A stretch of 45,339 nt of DNA from an uncultured Lachnospiraceae bacterium (GCA_902797675.1 CADBTR010000080.1:1-45339); one strand, 5' to 3'; shown: positions 24,821-34,043, numbered from the stretch's first letter. Notes: generated by a model not told the origin, from the sequence alone. Program-made: numbers and translations.

Positions 24821-26563
24821 ATGGCGTTTACATTTAAAAAGACGAATTATATTTCGATCGGAAAAGAAAAAGAGGAAAATGTCGAAGTAAGAGAGTCACG
24901 GGAGGAAAAAACGGCAGGTTCCAGCATACCGGAAGGAATGTGGATGAAATGTGCAGGCTGCGGCGATACTGTTTATACGGAAGACGTGGAAAATAATAAT
25001 CATATTTGCCCGAAATGCGGTTATAATTTCAGAATCGAGGCAAAAGACCGTCTGGAGATGGTGTTGGACGAAGGCAGCTTCAAGGAATGGGATAAGGAAT
25101 TAAAGACAACAAATCCCCTTGATTTTCCGGGATATGAGTTAAAACTGGAAAGTCTTCAGACCAGAACCGGTCTGAGTGAAGCGATCATTACGGGAGAGGG
25201 AACCATCCATGGTCAGAGGCTTGCGATCGGCGTCTGTGATTCCCGCTTTTTGATGGGAAGCATGGGCGAAGTCGTGGGAGAAAAGGTAGCCCGCCTATTT
25301 GAGGCTGCGACAAAGGAACTTCTGCCGGTGGTGATTTTTGCATGTTCGGGAGGCGCCAGAATGCAGGAGGGAATCATCTCTCTGATGCAGATGGCAAAGA
25401 CTTCCCAGGCGATCAAAAGACACAATGATGCAGGCGGATTGTATGTATCGGTATTGACAGATCCGACCACAGGCGGCGTTACCGCAAGTTTTGCCATGCT
25501 GGGAGATATCATACTTGCAGAGCCGGGAGCATTGATCGGTTTTGCGGGTCCCAGAGTCATTGAGCAGACTATCGGTCAGAAATTGCCGGAAGGCTTTCAG
25601 CGTTCGGAATTTTTGCTGCAAAAGGGATTTATTGATGCAATCGTAAACCGGATCGATCTGAAAGATACATTAAGTGAAATCATCCGTATGCATACAAAAT
25701 CGGAAGATAAAATCAATACTTATCAGCATTATTTGAGAAAAAACAAGGAGATTGCGGCAATTCCCCTTCGGAATCCGAAAGAACATACTGCATGGGAGAG
25801 AGTTCAGATCGCGAGAAGCGCAACCAGACCGGCAGCGATGGATTATATCCGGATTTTGTTTAAGGATTTCATTGAATTTCATGGAGATCGTTATTACGGA
25901 GATGACGGCGCCATCGTGGGCGGCATTGCAACCATCGGGGATATGCCGGTTACCGTGATCGCCCAGCAGAAAGGGAAAACCACAAAGGAGAATATTCACC
26001 GGAATTTCGGTATGCCGTCGCCGGAGGGGTATCGGAAAGCATTGAGATTGATGAAGGAAGCCGAGCACTTTCACAGACCGGTAATCTGTTTTGTGGATAC
26101 GCCGGGAGCTTTCTGCGGAATTGAAGCGGAAGAACGCGGGCAGGGAGAAGCCATCGCAAGAAATCTTTATGAGATGTCGGCGCTTACGGTTCCCGTTTTA
26201 AGTATCGTCATCGGAGAAGGGGGAAGCGGAGGAGCCCTTGCCATGGCGGTGGCAAATGAAGTCTATATGATGGAAAATGCAACGTATTCGATTCTCTCGC
26301 CGGAGGGATTTGCGTCAATTTTGTGGAAAGACAGCAAACGGGCGGAGGAAGCCTCCGGGGTAATGAAAATAACGGCGGCAGATCTTTTGGAACTGAAAGT
26401 GATCGAAAAGGTTATTCCTGAGGTAGTGCCGGCAGGAGAAGAAAATTTCGGGCATATGACGCGCTATATGAGATGTTATATCAAGGAGTTCCTTGCAAAA
26501 TATAAAGAAAAAACGCCGGAGGAGATCGCAGAGGAACGTTACGACAGATTTCGTGCCTTTTGA
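24821..26563 (+). CDS. accDA: Fused carboxyltransferase (beta-alpha) of acetyl-CoA carboxylase
   Basis: The carboxyltransferase moves the carboxyl group from biotin to acetyl-CoA, making malonyl-CoA. Here AccD and AccA, normally separate subunits, are one 580-residue chain. Residues 40-70 hold the zinc ribbon (C44, C47, C63, C66); the beta domain continues to about 290 with CSGGARMQEG and TDPTTGGVTASFA. After a charged linker (about 290-315) the alpha domain runs to the end, with FHGDRYYGDDGAIVGG, QKGKTTKENI, DTPGAFCGIEAEERGQ and GEGGSGGALA. The alpha part lacks roughly the first 50 residues of a free-standing AccA. No frameshift is seen, so the fusion is real in this sequence. It ends the operon. 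Confidence 0.95.
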   Translation: MAFTFKKTNYISIGKEKEENVEVRESREEKTAGSSIPEGMWMKCAGCGDTVYTEDVENNNHICPKCGYNFRIEAKDRLEMVLDEGSFKEWDKELKTTNPLDFPGYELKLESLQTRTGLSEAIITGEGTIHGQRLAIGVCDSRFLMGSMGEVVGEKVARLFEAATKELLPVVIFACSGGARMQEGIISLMQMAKTSQAIKRHNDAGGLYVSVLTDPTTGGVTASFAMLGDIILAEPGALIGFAGPRVIEQTIGQKLPEGFQRSEFLLQKGFIDAIVNRIDLKDTLSEIIRMHTKSEDKINTYQHYLRKNKEIAAIPLRNPKEHTAWERVQIARSATRPAAMDYIRILFKDFIEFHGDRYYGDDGAIVGGIATIGDMPVTVIAQQKGKTTKENIHRNFGMPSPEGYRKALRLMKEAEHFHRPVICFVDTPGAFCGIEAEERGQGEAIARNLYEMSALTVPVLSIVIGEGGSGGALAMAVANEVYMMENATYSILSPEGFASILWKDSKRAEEASGVMKITAADLLELKVIEKVIPEVVPAGEENFGHMTRYMRCYIKEFLAKYKEKTPEEIAEERYDRFRAF

Positions 26564-26595
26564 GAATAAAAATAGTTTTTTTATCCGGAAAATTA

Positions 26596-26604
26596 TGATA
26601 CAAT
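26596..26604 (+). promoter_or_regulatory. Extended -10 promoter before the deacetylase gene
   Basis: TGATACAAT (26596-26604) is an extended -10 element; the -35 region is only a T-run, so the promoter is of moderate strength on sight. It lies 33 bases after the accDA stop. Confidence 0.5.
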
Positions 26605-26655
26605 ATAGAATAAGGGCATAACATGAAAGAGAAACAGAAGTTGGAGGCAAATGAA

Positions 26656-27669
26656 ATGAACTCAGGTGAGAGGAAACACAGGGAGAGAAGACACAGAGGA
26701 AACGGGAAAACGGCAATTGTAATTGTAGTAATCGCCGTACTGGCAATCGTGGGGATTGCGTTTGCCGCATCAAAATCAGGGGCAGGAAAGCAGTCGGAGA
26801 CAGAGAAGAATCAGCGTGTGGCAAAAGAAGAACAGAAAAATGAGACAACGCCGGCGCAGGAATCGGGGATATCTCAGGAAAGTACAACATCCGGGGAAGA
26901 CACACAGTCCGGAGAAACTTCAGAGAATGAAACCGAGGTTTTGCAGGAGACAACACCGGCGGTTGAGGAGACAACTTCGACATATCCGGTGGCAGGCCAG
27001 GAACCCTTTGTTTTTGAGGATACCGGCGAGACAAAGTTGGCTTATCTTACTTTTGACGACGGTCCCAGTGATAATACAGATCAGATTTTGAGTATTTTAG
27101 ATCAATATGGCGTAAAGGCGACATTTTTTATGATCGGAATCGGGAAAGATGATGAGGCTTCTCTGCAAAGATACAAGGCCATTGCGGAGAAAGGACACGG
27201 AATCGCTCTGCATAGTTTCACTCATGATTACGGTTCCATCTATGCCTCCATTGAGAATTTCGCGGCAGATGTGCAGCAGATTCATGACTGGGTGTTACAG
27301 ACCACAGGAGTTGATACAAGAATCTATCGTTTTCCGGGCGGAAGCAGCAATACCGTGGCAAATATTGATATCCAGCAGGGAATTGATTACCTGACTTCCA
27401 TCGGTTATCGTTATTTCGACTGGAATGTGTCAAGCGGCGACGCAACGGGAAAACCGATTACGGCAGAGGAGATTACTCAAAATGTATTGTCGGGTTCCGC
27501 AGATAAAACGAGAGCAGTGATCTTAATGCATGATACGAATGCAAAAGGCGAAACGGTACGGGCGCTTCCGGCGATCATTGAGGGATTGCAGTCAATGGGA
27601 TTCCAGATTGTTCCGATCACCGATACGACAAAGCCGGTGCAACATGTAAAGGCGTCATATATGCAATAA
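26656..27669 (+). CDS. Membrane-anchored polysaccharide deacetylase
   Basis: This protein probably removes acetyl groups from peptidoglycan or another wall glycan outside the cell. From the start at 26656 (337 residues) it has a basic cytoplasmic tail, one membrane helix (about 18-37), a Ser/Thr/Glu-rich linker (40-115) and a NodB domain. Visible catalytic features are TFDDGPSD (D134, D135), the metal histidines H186 and H190 in HSFTHDYG, and RFPGGSSNT and ILMHDTN. GGAGG at 26643-26647 lies 8 bases before this ATG; an in-frame ATG at 26623 would add 11 residues. The bactofilin gene follows after 11 bases, so the two are probably made together. Confidence 0.9.
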   Translation: MNSGERKHRERRHRGNGKTAIVIVVIAVLAIVGIAFAASKSGAGKQSETEKNQRVAKEEQKNETTPAQESGISQESTTSGEDTQSGETSENETEVLQETTPAVEETTSTYPVAGQEPFVFEDTGETKLAYLTFDDGPSDNTDQILSILDQYGVKATFFMIGIGKDDEASLQRYKAIAEKGHGIALHSFTHDYGSIYASIENFAADVQQIHDWVLQTTGVDTRIYRFPGGSSNTVANIDIQQGIDYLTSIGYRYFDWNVSSGDATGKPITAEEITQNVLSGSADKTRAVILMHDTNAKGETVRALPAIIEGLQSMGFQIVPITDTTKPVQHVKASYMQ

Positions 27670-27680
27670 CGGAGGGCTTT

Positions 27681-28610
27681 ATGAGTTTTTTAAAGGATTT
27701 CAAAGATTTAAGAAAAGACATTGCAATGTCTATGGATGACAGTGAAGCGGAAGAACGGGAGCGTTTACAGGCAGTGGCTGATACACAGGTGTTCGTCGAT
27801 TCACCGGTCAGTGAGAAACCGCAGCGAAAAACGGAGGGAAATCTTCATCCGGATGGTGCTTCCGTGATCGCGGAGGGAACTGTCATTGAGGGAAATCTTG
27901 TATCAGACGGTTCCATTGCGGTATACGGAACGGTTCGCGGGAATATTAAATGTGACAGAAAGCTGATCGTGACGGGAGAAGTAATCGGAGATTTAAATGG
28001 CGGTGAGATTTTTATCAATCGGGCGAAAATCGACGGCGAAGTGGTGAGTGAAGGAAACCTTAAGATCGGCAATGCTTCTGTGATTATCGGGGATATTTAT
28101 GGAAAAACAGCTGTCATTGCGGGAGCGATCAAGGGTGAGATCGATATACGGGGACCGGTGATCATTGATAATACGGCTGTTATCAAGGGAAATATCCGTT
28201 CCGCTTCGGTTCAGATCAATAACGGAGCGGTGATCGAGGGATTTTGTACTCAATGTTACCATGATGTGGATATCAATTCGATTTTTGATGATACATTTCC
28301 GGAGTCTGTGAGGACGGCAAAGACAGAACAGGCGGGGGAAACGGAAAGCGCGCAGCAGGAATTCGCGACGCAGCCGATGACGGATGCGGATTATGCAGAT
28401 CAGAATTTTGGTATGCAGGATTTTCAAGAGCCATATGAGGGGCAATTACCGGATATAGAGGAGCCGGTTCAGCAGGATGAGGAACAGCTTCCGAATATAG
28501 AAGAGCAGATTCCGAATTTCAGTGAAGAGTCTCCGATTGAAGCAATCGGCGGCGGATTTGATCTGGAATCATTGGTGGCAGCGGCGGATAGCGTAACGGA
28601 AGAAGAATAG
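27681..28610 (+). CDS. Bactofilin (polymer-forming cytoskeletal protein)
   Basis: Bactofilins polymerise into filaments without nucleotide and often position wall enzymes. The central domain (about 50-200) shows the beta-helical repeat pattern of short strands and glycines (VIAEGTVIEGNLVSDGSIAV, GTVRGNIKC, GEVIGDLNGGE, GDIYGKTAVIAGAIKGEI). It is flanked by a charged N-terminal tail and a long acidic, Gln-rich C-terminal tail (about 205-309) with a repeated PDIEEPVQQDE/PNIEEQIPNF unit; tails of this kind are variable in the family. It sits between a deacetylase gene and pyrH. A wall or shape role with the deacetylase is inference from position. Confidence 0.88.
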   Translation: MSFLKDFKDLRKDIAMSMDDSEAEERERLQAVADTQVFVDSPVSEKPQRKTEGNLHPDGASVIAEGTVIEGNLVSDGSIAVYGTVRGNIKCDRKLIVTGEVIGDLNGGEIFINRAKIDGEVVSEGNLKIGNASVIIGDIYGKTAVIAGAIKGEIDIRGPVIIDNTAVIKGNIRSASVQINNGAVIEGFCTQCYHDVDINSIFDDTFPESVRTAKTEQAGETESAQQEFATQPMTDADYADQNFGMQDFQEPYEGQLPDIEEPVQQDEEQLPNIEEQIPNFSEESPIEAIGGGFDLESLVAAADSVTEEE

Positions 28611-28628
28611 ACAAATGGAGGTTCACTC

Positions 28629-29336
28629 ATGGAGAACGTAAAGAGAGTTTTATTAAAATTGAGCGGCGAGGCTTTGGCGGGAGATAAGAAGACCGGATTT
28701 GATGAGGAAACGGTTGTCGGCGTGGCAAAGCAGATCAAAGTCCTGACGGAGCAGGGCTATGAGATCGCGATCATTATCGGGGGAGGCAACTTCTGGAGAG
28801 GGAGAACAAGCGAGAAGATCGACAGGACAAAGGCGGATTCCATCGGGATGCTGGCTACGGTGATGAATTGCATTTATGTATCAGAGATCTTCCGGACAGA
28901 GGGGATGCAGACAGATATTCTGACACCTTTTGTTTGTGGTTCCTTTACGAATTTATTTTCCAAAGACCGGGCTGTGGAGGAACTCTCTCAGGGCAAAGTC
29001 GTATTTTTTGCAGGGGGAATCGGACATCCATATTTTTCAACGGATATGGGAACTGTTCTGTATGCGATTGAGATCGAGGCAGATGTGATCCTCTCGGCAA
29101 AATCCATTGACGGTGTCTATGACAGTGATCCGGCAGTGAATCCAAATGCAAAGAAGTTTGATGAGATCGCCATTCAGGATGTGGTGGATAAGAAACTGGG
29201 AGTGATCGATCTGGCGGCTTCCGTCCTTTGCATGGAGAATAAAATGCCGATGCTGATGTTCGGTCTGAATGAGAAAGACAGTATCATTAATACAGTAAAC
29301 GGAAAATTTACCGGAACGAAAATTACGGTAGATTAG
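28629..29336 (+). CDS. pyrH: UMP kinase
   Basis: PyrH phosphorylates UMP to UDP, feeding RNA and UDP-sugar synthesis. The 235-residue protein starts [22 protein letters not shown], with the family loop GGGNFWRGR and the [12 protein letters not shown] region, and ends with the usual TGTKITVD strand. GGAGG stands before the ATG. It is the first gene of the widely conserved pyrH-frr-uppS-cdsA-dxr-rseP-ispG-polC block; rpsB and tsf, which precede it in many Firmicutes, are replaced here by the deacetylase and bactofilin genes. Confidence 0.97.
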   Translation: MENVKRVLLKLSGEALAGDKKTGFDEETVVGVAKQIKVLTEQGYEIAIIIGGGNFWRGRTSEKIDRTKADSIGMLATVMNCIYVSEIFRTEGMQTDILTPFVCGSFTNLFSKDRAVEELSQGKVVFFAGGIGHPYFSTDMGTVLYAIEIEADVILSAKSIDGVYDSDPAVNPNAKKFDEIAIQDVVDKKLGVIDLAASVLCMENKMPMLMFGLNEKDSIINTVNGKFTGTKITVD

Positions 29337-29350
29337 AAAGGATAATTATT

Positions 29351-29905
29351 ATGGATCAGAGATTAACGCAGTATGAAGAAAAGATGAAAAAGTCTTTAGA
29401 TAACCTGGAGTCAGAATTTACAACCATTCGCGCGGGACGTGCAAATCCGCATATTCTCGACAAAGTGAGAGTCACCTATTACGGTACGCAGACACCATTA
29501 TCACAGGTTGGAAATATTACGATCCCGGAGGCAAGAATTTTACAGATTCAGCCGTGGGATAAGTCTTTGATGAAAGAGATCGAGAAAGCGATCGTGATGT
29601 CGGACATCGGAATCACGCCGAACAACGATGGAAATGTGATCCGCTTAATCTTTCCGGAATTGACGGAGGACAGAAGAAAAGAGCTTGCCAAGGATGTGAA
29701 GAAGAAAGGTGAGAATGCAAAGGTTGCAGTGAGAAATATCCGAAGAGACGCCAATGATGTATTTAAAAAGCAGAATAAGGCAAGCGAGCTTTCCGATGAT
29801 GAAGTAAAAATGCTGGAAGATGAGACGCAAAAATTGACGGACAAATATATTGCGATCATCGATAAGTCGGTAGAGGCGAAAACAAAAGAAATTATGACAG
29901 TGTAG
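29351..29905 (+). CDS. frr: Ribosome recycling factor
   Basis: Frr splits post-termination ribosomes together with EF-G. The 184-residue length, [20 protein letters not shown], the [11 protein letters not shown] segment and the long C-terminal helix with [16 protein letters not shown] are standard. It follows pyrH by 14 bases, preceded by GAAAGGA. A hairpin with a T-rich tail follows the stop, in the short gap to uppS. Confidence 0.98.
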   Translation: MDQRLTQYEEKMKKSLDNLESEFTTIRAGRANPHILDKVRVTYYGTQTPLSQVGNITIPEARILQIQPWDKSLMKEIEKAIVMSDIGITPNNDGNVIRLIFPELTEDRRKELAKDVKKKGENAKVAVRNIRRDANDVFKKQNKASELSDDEVKMLEDETQKLTDKYIAIIDKSVEAKTKEIMTV

Positions 29906-29916
29906 GCTGTTTTTGG

Positions 29917-29940
29917 ATAGGCCGGAAGATTCCGGCTTAT
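29917..29940 (+). other. Hairpin in the frr-uppS gap, attenuator-like
   Basis: ATAGGCCGGA (29917-29926) pairs with TCCGGCTTAT (29931-29940) over ten positions including one G-T, with loop AGAT. The next bases are TTATTATC, a broken T-rich run. It could act as a weak terminator between frr and uppS. Confidence 0.5.
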
Positions 29941-29963
29941 TTATTATCGCAGGAGGGTTGACT

Positions 29964-30665
29964 ATGAATGTACCAAAGCATATTGCCATTATTCTGGACG
30001 GAAATGGCAGATGGGCGAAGAAGCGCATGATGCCCAGACAGTATGGGCATGCAAAGGGCGCTGAAGTCGTGGAGCAGATTTGCGAAGATGCGTATAATCT
30101 TGGAGTGGAATATCTGACGGTATATGCTTTTTCTACAGAGAACTGGAATCGTCCGGATAATGAAGTGAAAGTTTTGATGCAGATTTTTTCAGACTACATG
30201 GTGAATAAACTGATCAAAGTGGGACAGAAAAATATGGTGATCCGCTTTATCGGTGAGAGAAGCAGACTGGGAAAAGATATGAATGATAAGATCGATGAAC
30301 TGGAAAGTTCCACAAAGAATAATACCGGTTTGAATTTTACGGTGGCGTTGAATTACGGAAGCAGAGATGAGATGGTGCGCGGGATGAGAAAAATGGCGCA
30401 GGATGTAAAAGATGGAATCGTAGAGCCGCAGGCAATCACAGAGGAGCTCTTTGGAAGTTATCTGGATACTGCGATGCTTCCGGATCCGGATCTTTTGATC
30501 CGGACCAGCGGAGAACAGCGGTTATCGAATTATCTGCTGTGGCAGCTTGCGTATACGGAATTTTATTTTACCGATGTGATGTGGCCTGATTTTAACAAGG
30601 TGGAATTGGAGAAGGCAATCGCATGGTATAGCGACAGAGATCGCAGATATGGCAAAGTAAAATAG
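29964..30665 (+). CDS. uppS: Undecaprenyl pyrophosphate synthase
   Basis: UppS builds the C55 lipid carrier used for peptidoglycan and wall polymers by cis addition of isopentenyl units. The protein has 233 residues with the catalytic Asp12 in IILDGNGRWAKKR, the STENWNRP loop and the RTSGEQRLSNYLLWQ motif near the end. The frame is open upstream into the frr-uppS hairpin, but AGGAGGG (29951-29957) stands 6 bases before the ATG at 29964, which fixes the start. cdsA begins 13 bases after the stop. Confidence 0.97.
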   Translation: MNVPKHIAIILDGNGRWAKKRMMPRQYGHAKGAEVVEQICEDAYNLGVEYLTVYAFSTENWNRPDNEVKVLMQIFSDYMVNKLIKVGQKNMVIRFIGERSRLGKDMNDKIDELESSTKNNTGLNFTVALNYGSRDEMVRGMRKMAQDVKDGIVEPQAITEELFGSYLDTAMLPDPDLLIRTSGEQRLSNYLLWQLAYTEFYFTDVMWPDFNKVELEKAIAWYSDRDRRYGKVK

Positions 30666-30678
30666 GCAGGTGATGGAC

Positions 30679-31494
30679 ATGGATGTAACAAAATTAATGA
30701 ACCGGTCGTTTCTTACCAGAACAATAAGCGGGGCAATCCTGGTGGCAGTTCTTTTGGTCACGGGACTTGCAGGCGGGTATCTGTTGTTTGGATTTACTCT
30801 TGTAATCTCACTGATTGCAGTTTCTGAGATGCTGGGAGTTATGGAGTTAAAGACAAGTAAGCTGGCGTACATGGCTTATGCTGCAACGATTGTCTATTAT
30901 CTTTTGATCGGAGTGGGAGGTCCGGATCGGATCGATGTATTTCTGATCGGTTACCTGATGGCGATTCTGGCGGTATATGTCATCACATATCCCCGTTACA
31001 AGACAGATCAGGTATTGCACAGCTATTTTGCGGTAATTTACGGTGCAGTATTGATGTCCTATATTTTTCTGGTGCGAAACGGGGATGACGGGCATATTCT
31101 GATATGGCTTATTTTCCTTTGCTCATGGGGCTGTGATACCTGTGCGTATCTTACCGGCGTAACATGCGGAAAGCATAAGATGGCTTCTGAACTCAGTCCG
31201 AAAAAAACAGTCGAGGGGGCTGTCGGCGGGATTGTCGGGGCATTTCTTTTAGGCGCGCTGTACGGATTTTTGATGCAGGGAAGCATTGCAAGCGTATCGA
31301 ATCCGGTTCTGGCGTGCGGCTGCGTCTGCGCCTTAGGCGGCGGAATTTCCATGATCGGCGATCTTGCAGCCTCGGCGATCAAACGGAATTATGATGTGAA
31401 GGATTACGGTACTTTGATTCCGGGGCATGGAGGAATTTTAGACCGGTTTGACAGCGTATTATTCACAGCGCCGATTATATTCTATTTCATGTAA
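30679..31494 (+). CDS. cdsA: Phosphatidate cytidylyltransferase
   Basis: CdsA makes CDP-diacylglycerol, the precursor of phospholipids, from phosphatidate and CTP in the membrane. The 271-residue protein has about eight membrane helices and the full family signature near the end (SAIKRNYDVKDYG followed by IPGHGGILDRFD). LSPKKTVEGAVGG is also characteristic. Three start codons lie close together (GTG 30670, ATG 30673, ATG 30679); the last is chosen since AGGTG at 30668-30672 lies 6 bases before it. It draws on fatty acids made by the operon upstream. Confidence 0.94.
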   Translation: MDVTKLMNRSFLTRTISGAILVAVLLVTGLAGGYLLFGFTLVISLIAVSEMLGVMELKTSKLAYMAYAATIVYYLLIGVGGPDRIDVFLIGYLMAILAVYVITYPRYKTDQVLHSYFAVIYGAVLMSYIFLVRNGDDGHILIWLIFLCSWGCDTCAYLTGVTCGKHKMASELSPKKTVEGAVGGIVGAFLLGALYGFLMQGSIASVSNPVLACGCVCALGGGISMIGDLAASAIKRNYDVKDYGTLIPGHGGILDRFDSVLFTAPIIFYFM

Positions 31495-31506
31495 AGACCA
31501 TCAGGA

Positions 31507-31534
31507 TTGTTTGGAAATAATTCCTTAATATGAT
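31507..31534 (+). promoter_or_regulatory. Possible internal promoter before dxr
   Basis: TTGTTT (31507-31512), a 16-base spacer and TATGAT (31529-31534) lie in the 55-base gap before dxr. The -35 element is poor, so this is tentative. Confidence 0.35.
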
Positions 31535-31549
31535 AAAGAGGCGAATGAG

Positions 31550-32716
31550 ATGAAGAAATTAGCGATTCTTGGGTCCACCGGTTCCATCGGGACTCAGACA
31601 TTGGAAGTGGTAAGGAATTACCGCGAGGATTTTGAAATTATTACACTTGCGGCGGGAAGTAATATTGACCTGTTAGAACAGCAGCTTCGGGAATTTCAAC
31701 CGAAGCTTGTCTGCGTCTATAAAGAAGAAGCTGCAAAAGAATTGCAAGAACGGATTCAGGATACCGGTGAACGGGTGGTGACCGGTATGGACGGACTTAT
31801 GGAGGCTGCGGTGGCAGAGGAGGCCGATATTGTTGTCACGGCATTTGTGGGAATGATCGGGATCAAGCCTACCATTGAAGCGATTAAGGCGGGAAAGGAT
31901 ATTGCTCTTGCCAATAAAGAAACCCTTGTGACGGCAGGACATATCATTATGCCCCTTGCAAGAGAAAAAAACGTGAAGATTCTTCCGGTGGACAGTGAAC
32001 ACAGCGCGATTTTTCAATGTCTGAACGGAGAAAAACGATCGCAGATCCATAAGATCTTACTGACTGCTTCCGGCGGACCTTTTCGCGGTTATACAAGGGA
32101 GCAGATGCGGGATGTGACGGTGGAGCAGGCGTTACAGCATCCAAACTGGTCTATGGGAAAAAAGATCACCATTGACTCCGCGACAATGGTAAATAAGGGT
32201 CTGGAGGTTATTGAGGCAAAGTGGCTCTTTGACGTGGAACTGGAGCAGATTCAGCCGGTGGTTCAGCCGCAAAGTCTGATCCATTCAATGGTGGAATTTG
32301 AGGACGGAGCGATCATGGCTCAGCTTGGAACGCCGGATATGAAATTACCGATCCAATATGCACTTTTTTATCCAGATCGAAGATATCTTCCGGGAAAACG
32401 GGTGGATTTTACGGAACTTACGCATATTGATTTTCAGATTCCGGACCGGAAGAATTTTGCGGGACTTGATCTTGCGTATCAGGCGGGGGAAATCGGGGGA
32501 ACCATGCCTACGGTATTCAATGCCGCCAATGAATATGCAGTGGCTCGTTTTCTGAATCGGGAGATCGGCTTTTTGGAGATTACGGACAGCATCGCCTATG
32601 CGATGGAGCAGCATAAAGTGACACAGGATCCCACAGTGGATCAGATTCTGGAGACGGAGCGGGAAGTAGATGAATTACTGAAAGCTGCCTATGCAAATAA
32701 ACGGAGGTTTTCATGA
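31550..32716 (+). CDS. dxr: 1-deoxy-D-xylulose 5-phosphate reductoisomerase
   Basis: Dxr converts DXP to MEP, the first committed step of the MEP isoprenoid pathway. The 388-residue protein begins KLAILGSTGSIGTQTLEVV (NADPH fold), and has ALANKETLVTAG, LPVDSEHSAIFQ with the metal ligands, LLTASGGPFRG and HPNWSMGKKITIDSATM. Length is normal. AAAGAGG precedes the ATG. Its stop overlaps the rseP start by four bases (ATGA). With ispG further on, two of the seven MEP pathway enzymes are encoded here. Confidence 0.97.
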   Translation: MKKLAILGSTGSIGTQTLEVVRNYREDFEIITLAAGSNIDLLEQQLREFQPKLVCVYKEEAAKELQERIQDTGERVVTGMDGLMEAAVAEEADIVVTAFVGMIGIKPTIEAIKAGKDIALANKETLVTAGHIIMPLAREKNVKILPVDSEHSAIFQCLNGEKRSQIHKILLTASGGPFRGYTREQMRDVTVEQALQHPNWSMGKKITIDSATMVNKGLEVIEAKWLFDVELEQIQPVVQPQSLIHSMVEFEDGAIMAQLGTPDMKLPIQYALFYPDRRYLPGKRVDFTELTHIDFQIPDRKNFAGLDLAYQAGEIGGTMPTVFNAANEYAVARFLNREIGFLEITDSIAYAMEQHKVTQDPTVDQILETEREVDELLKAAYANKRRFS

Positions 32717-34023
32717 GTGTCGTTATAGCGATTATCGTATTTAGCTTACTTATATTTTTTCATGAATTAGGACATTTTCTGCTGGCGAAGAAAAATGGAA
32801 TACGGGTTGTGGAGTTTTCCATCGGATTTGGTCCCCGCCTTTTTTCTTTTGAGAAAGGAGACACCAGATATTCATTAAAATTATTGTTTTTCGGCGGTTC
32901 CTGCCAGATGTTGTCGCAGGATTTTTACGATGAGAAGGAAGTGGAACAGGATAAAGAACATTCCTTTGAGAGCAAGTCTGTGTGGGCAAGAATTGCTGTG
33001 GTGCTGGCGGGACCGATGTTTAATTTTCTTCTGGCATGGGTACTGGCAGTGGTTGTGATGGGCTTCGTAGGCTATGATAAACCGGTACTCAATTATGTTC
33101 AGGAAGGATCGGCGGCTGATGAGGCGGGATTAAAAGAAGGAGACTTAATCAGGGAATTTAACGGGGAAACGATCACATTGGGACGGGAAATTACCGTAGA
33201 GCTTTTCATCAATCCGGTTTCTGAAAAAGAGATTACCGTTGTATATGAAAGAGACGGAAAGACCTATACAACATCGGTTCTTCCGAAATATGTAAAAAAA
33301 TATGCCATCGGTATTACGTATAATGCGCAGGAATCGGGAGATGCCTCTGTATCGGATGTGGTAAAGGGGGCGCCTTTTGCGAAGGCCGGCGGTAAGAAAG
33401 GCGATGTCATTGTTGCCATCGGCGATACGGAAATCACCGGAAGTGACGATCTGTATGAATATTTTCAATCTCATCCGTTGACGAAAGATAAGATTGAGAT
33501 TACGGTCTTGCGGGATGATGAAGAGAAAGTGCTGACGGTGACGCCAAAGCTCAGCTCCGAGGGATATACCATGGGACTGTCCTATAATACCTACCGGTAT
33601 GAGACAAATGCCGTCGAGACAGTGAAATACAGTTTTGCGGAATTAAAATATCAGATTACATCGGTATTTAAGAGTCTGGGACTTTTATTCAAGGGTAAAC
33701 TCGGCGTCAAGGATTTTACGGGACCGGTTGGTATCGTTGATATTATCGGCTCCACTTATAATAATGCGAAATCCGAGGGAATGTGGATGGCATTTTTAAA
33801 TGTGGCGAATATTACGATCCTGTTAAGCGCTAACTTAGGCGTGATGAATTTATTGCCGATTCCGGGCGTAGACGGAGGAAGGCTGGTATTTCTCTTTATT
33901 GAGGCGATTTTTCGCAAACCGGTACCAAGAAAATTCGAGGGCGTGCTTACGGCAGTCTGCATGATTTTGCTTATGGTTTTCGCCGTATTTATCATGTTTC
34001 AGGATATCAGAAAATTGATGTGA
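32713..34023 (+). CDS. rseP: RseP/RasP-type site-2 intramembrane protease
   Basis: This zinc protease cuts substrates inside the membrane, such as anti-sigma factors and remnant signal peptides. The active-site HELGH lies in the first helix (FFHELGHFLLAKK, about 15-27), and the second catalytic segment NLLPIPGVDGGRL near the C-terminus carries the conserved aspartate. Two PDZ-like regions fill the middle (about 125-200 and 210-290, each with a GxxxGD-I core such as AGLKEGDLIREFNG and AGGKKGDVIVAIGD). The 436-residue length fits. It overlaps dxr by four bases. Substrates cannot be told from the window. Confidence 0.95.
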   Translation: MSVVIAIIVFSLLIFFHELGHFLLAKKNGIRVVEFSIGFGPRLFSFEKGDTRYSLKLLFFGGSCQMLSQDFYDEKEVEQDKEHSFESKSVWARIAVVLAGPMFNFLLAWVLAVVVMGFVGYDKPVLNYVQEGSAADEAGLKEGDLIREFNGETITLGREITVELFINPVSEKEITVVYERDGKTYTTSVLPKYVKKYAIGITYNAQESGDASVSDVVKGAPFAKAGGKKGDVIVAIGDTEITGSDDLYEYFQSHPLTKDKIEITVLRDDEEKVLTVTPKLSSEGYTMGLSYNTYRYETNAVETVKYSFAELKYQITSVFKSLGLLFKGKLGVKDFTGPVGIVDIIGSTYNNAKSEGMWMAFLNVANITILLSANLGVMNLLPIPGVDGGRLVFLFIEAIFRKPVPRKFEGVLTAVCMILLMVFAVFIMFQDIRKLM

Positions 34024-34043
34024 CAAAAATGGAGGAGCATATT

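Noticed and set aside
26315-27034. A 239-codon minus-strand frame across the accDA-deacetylase gap.
   Set aside because: It is Pro/Ser/Phe-rich without motifs and runs opposite two well-supported genes and a promoter.
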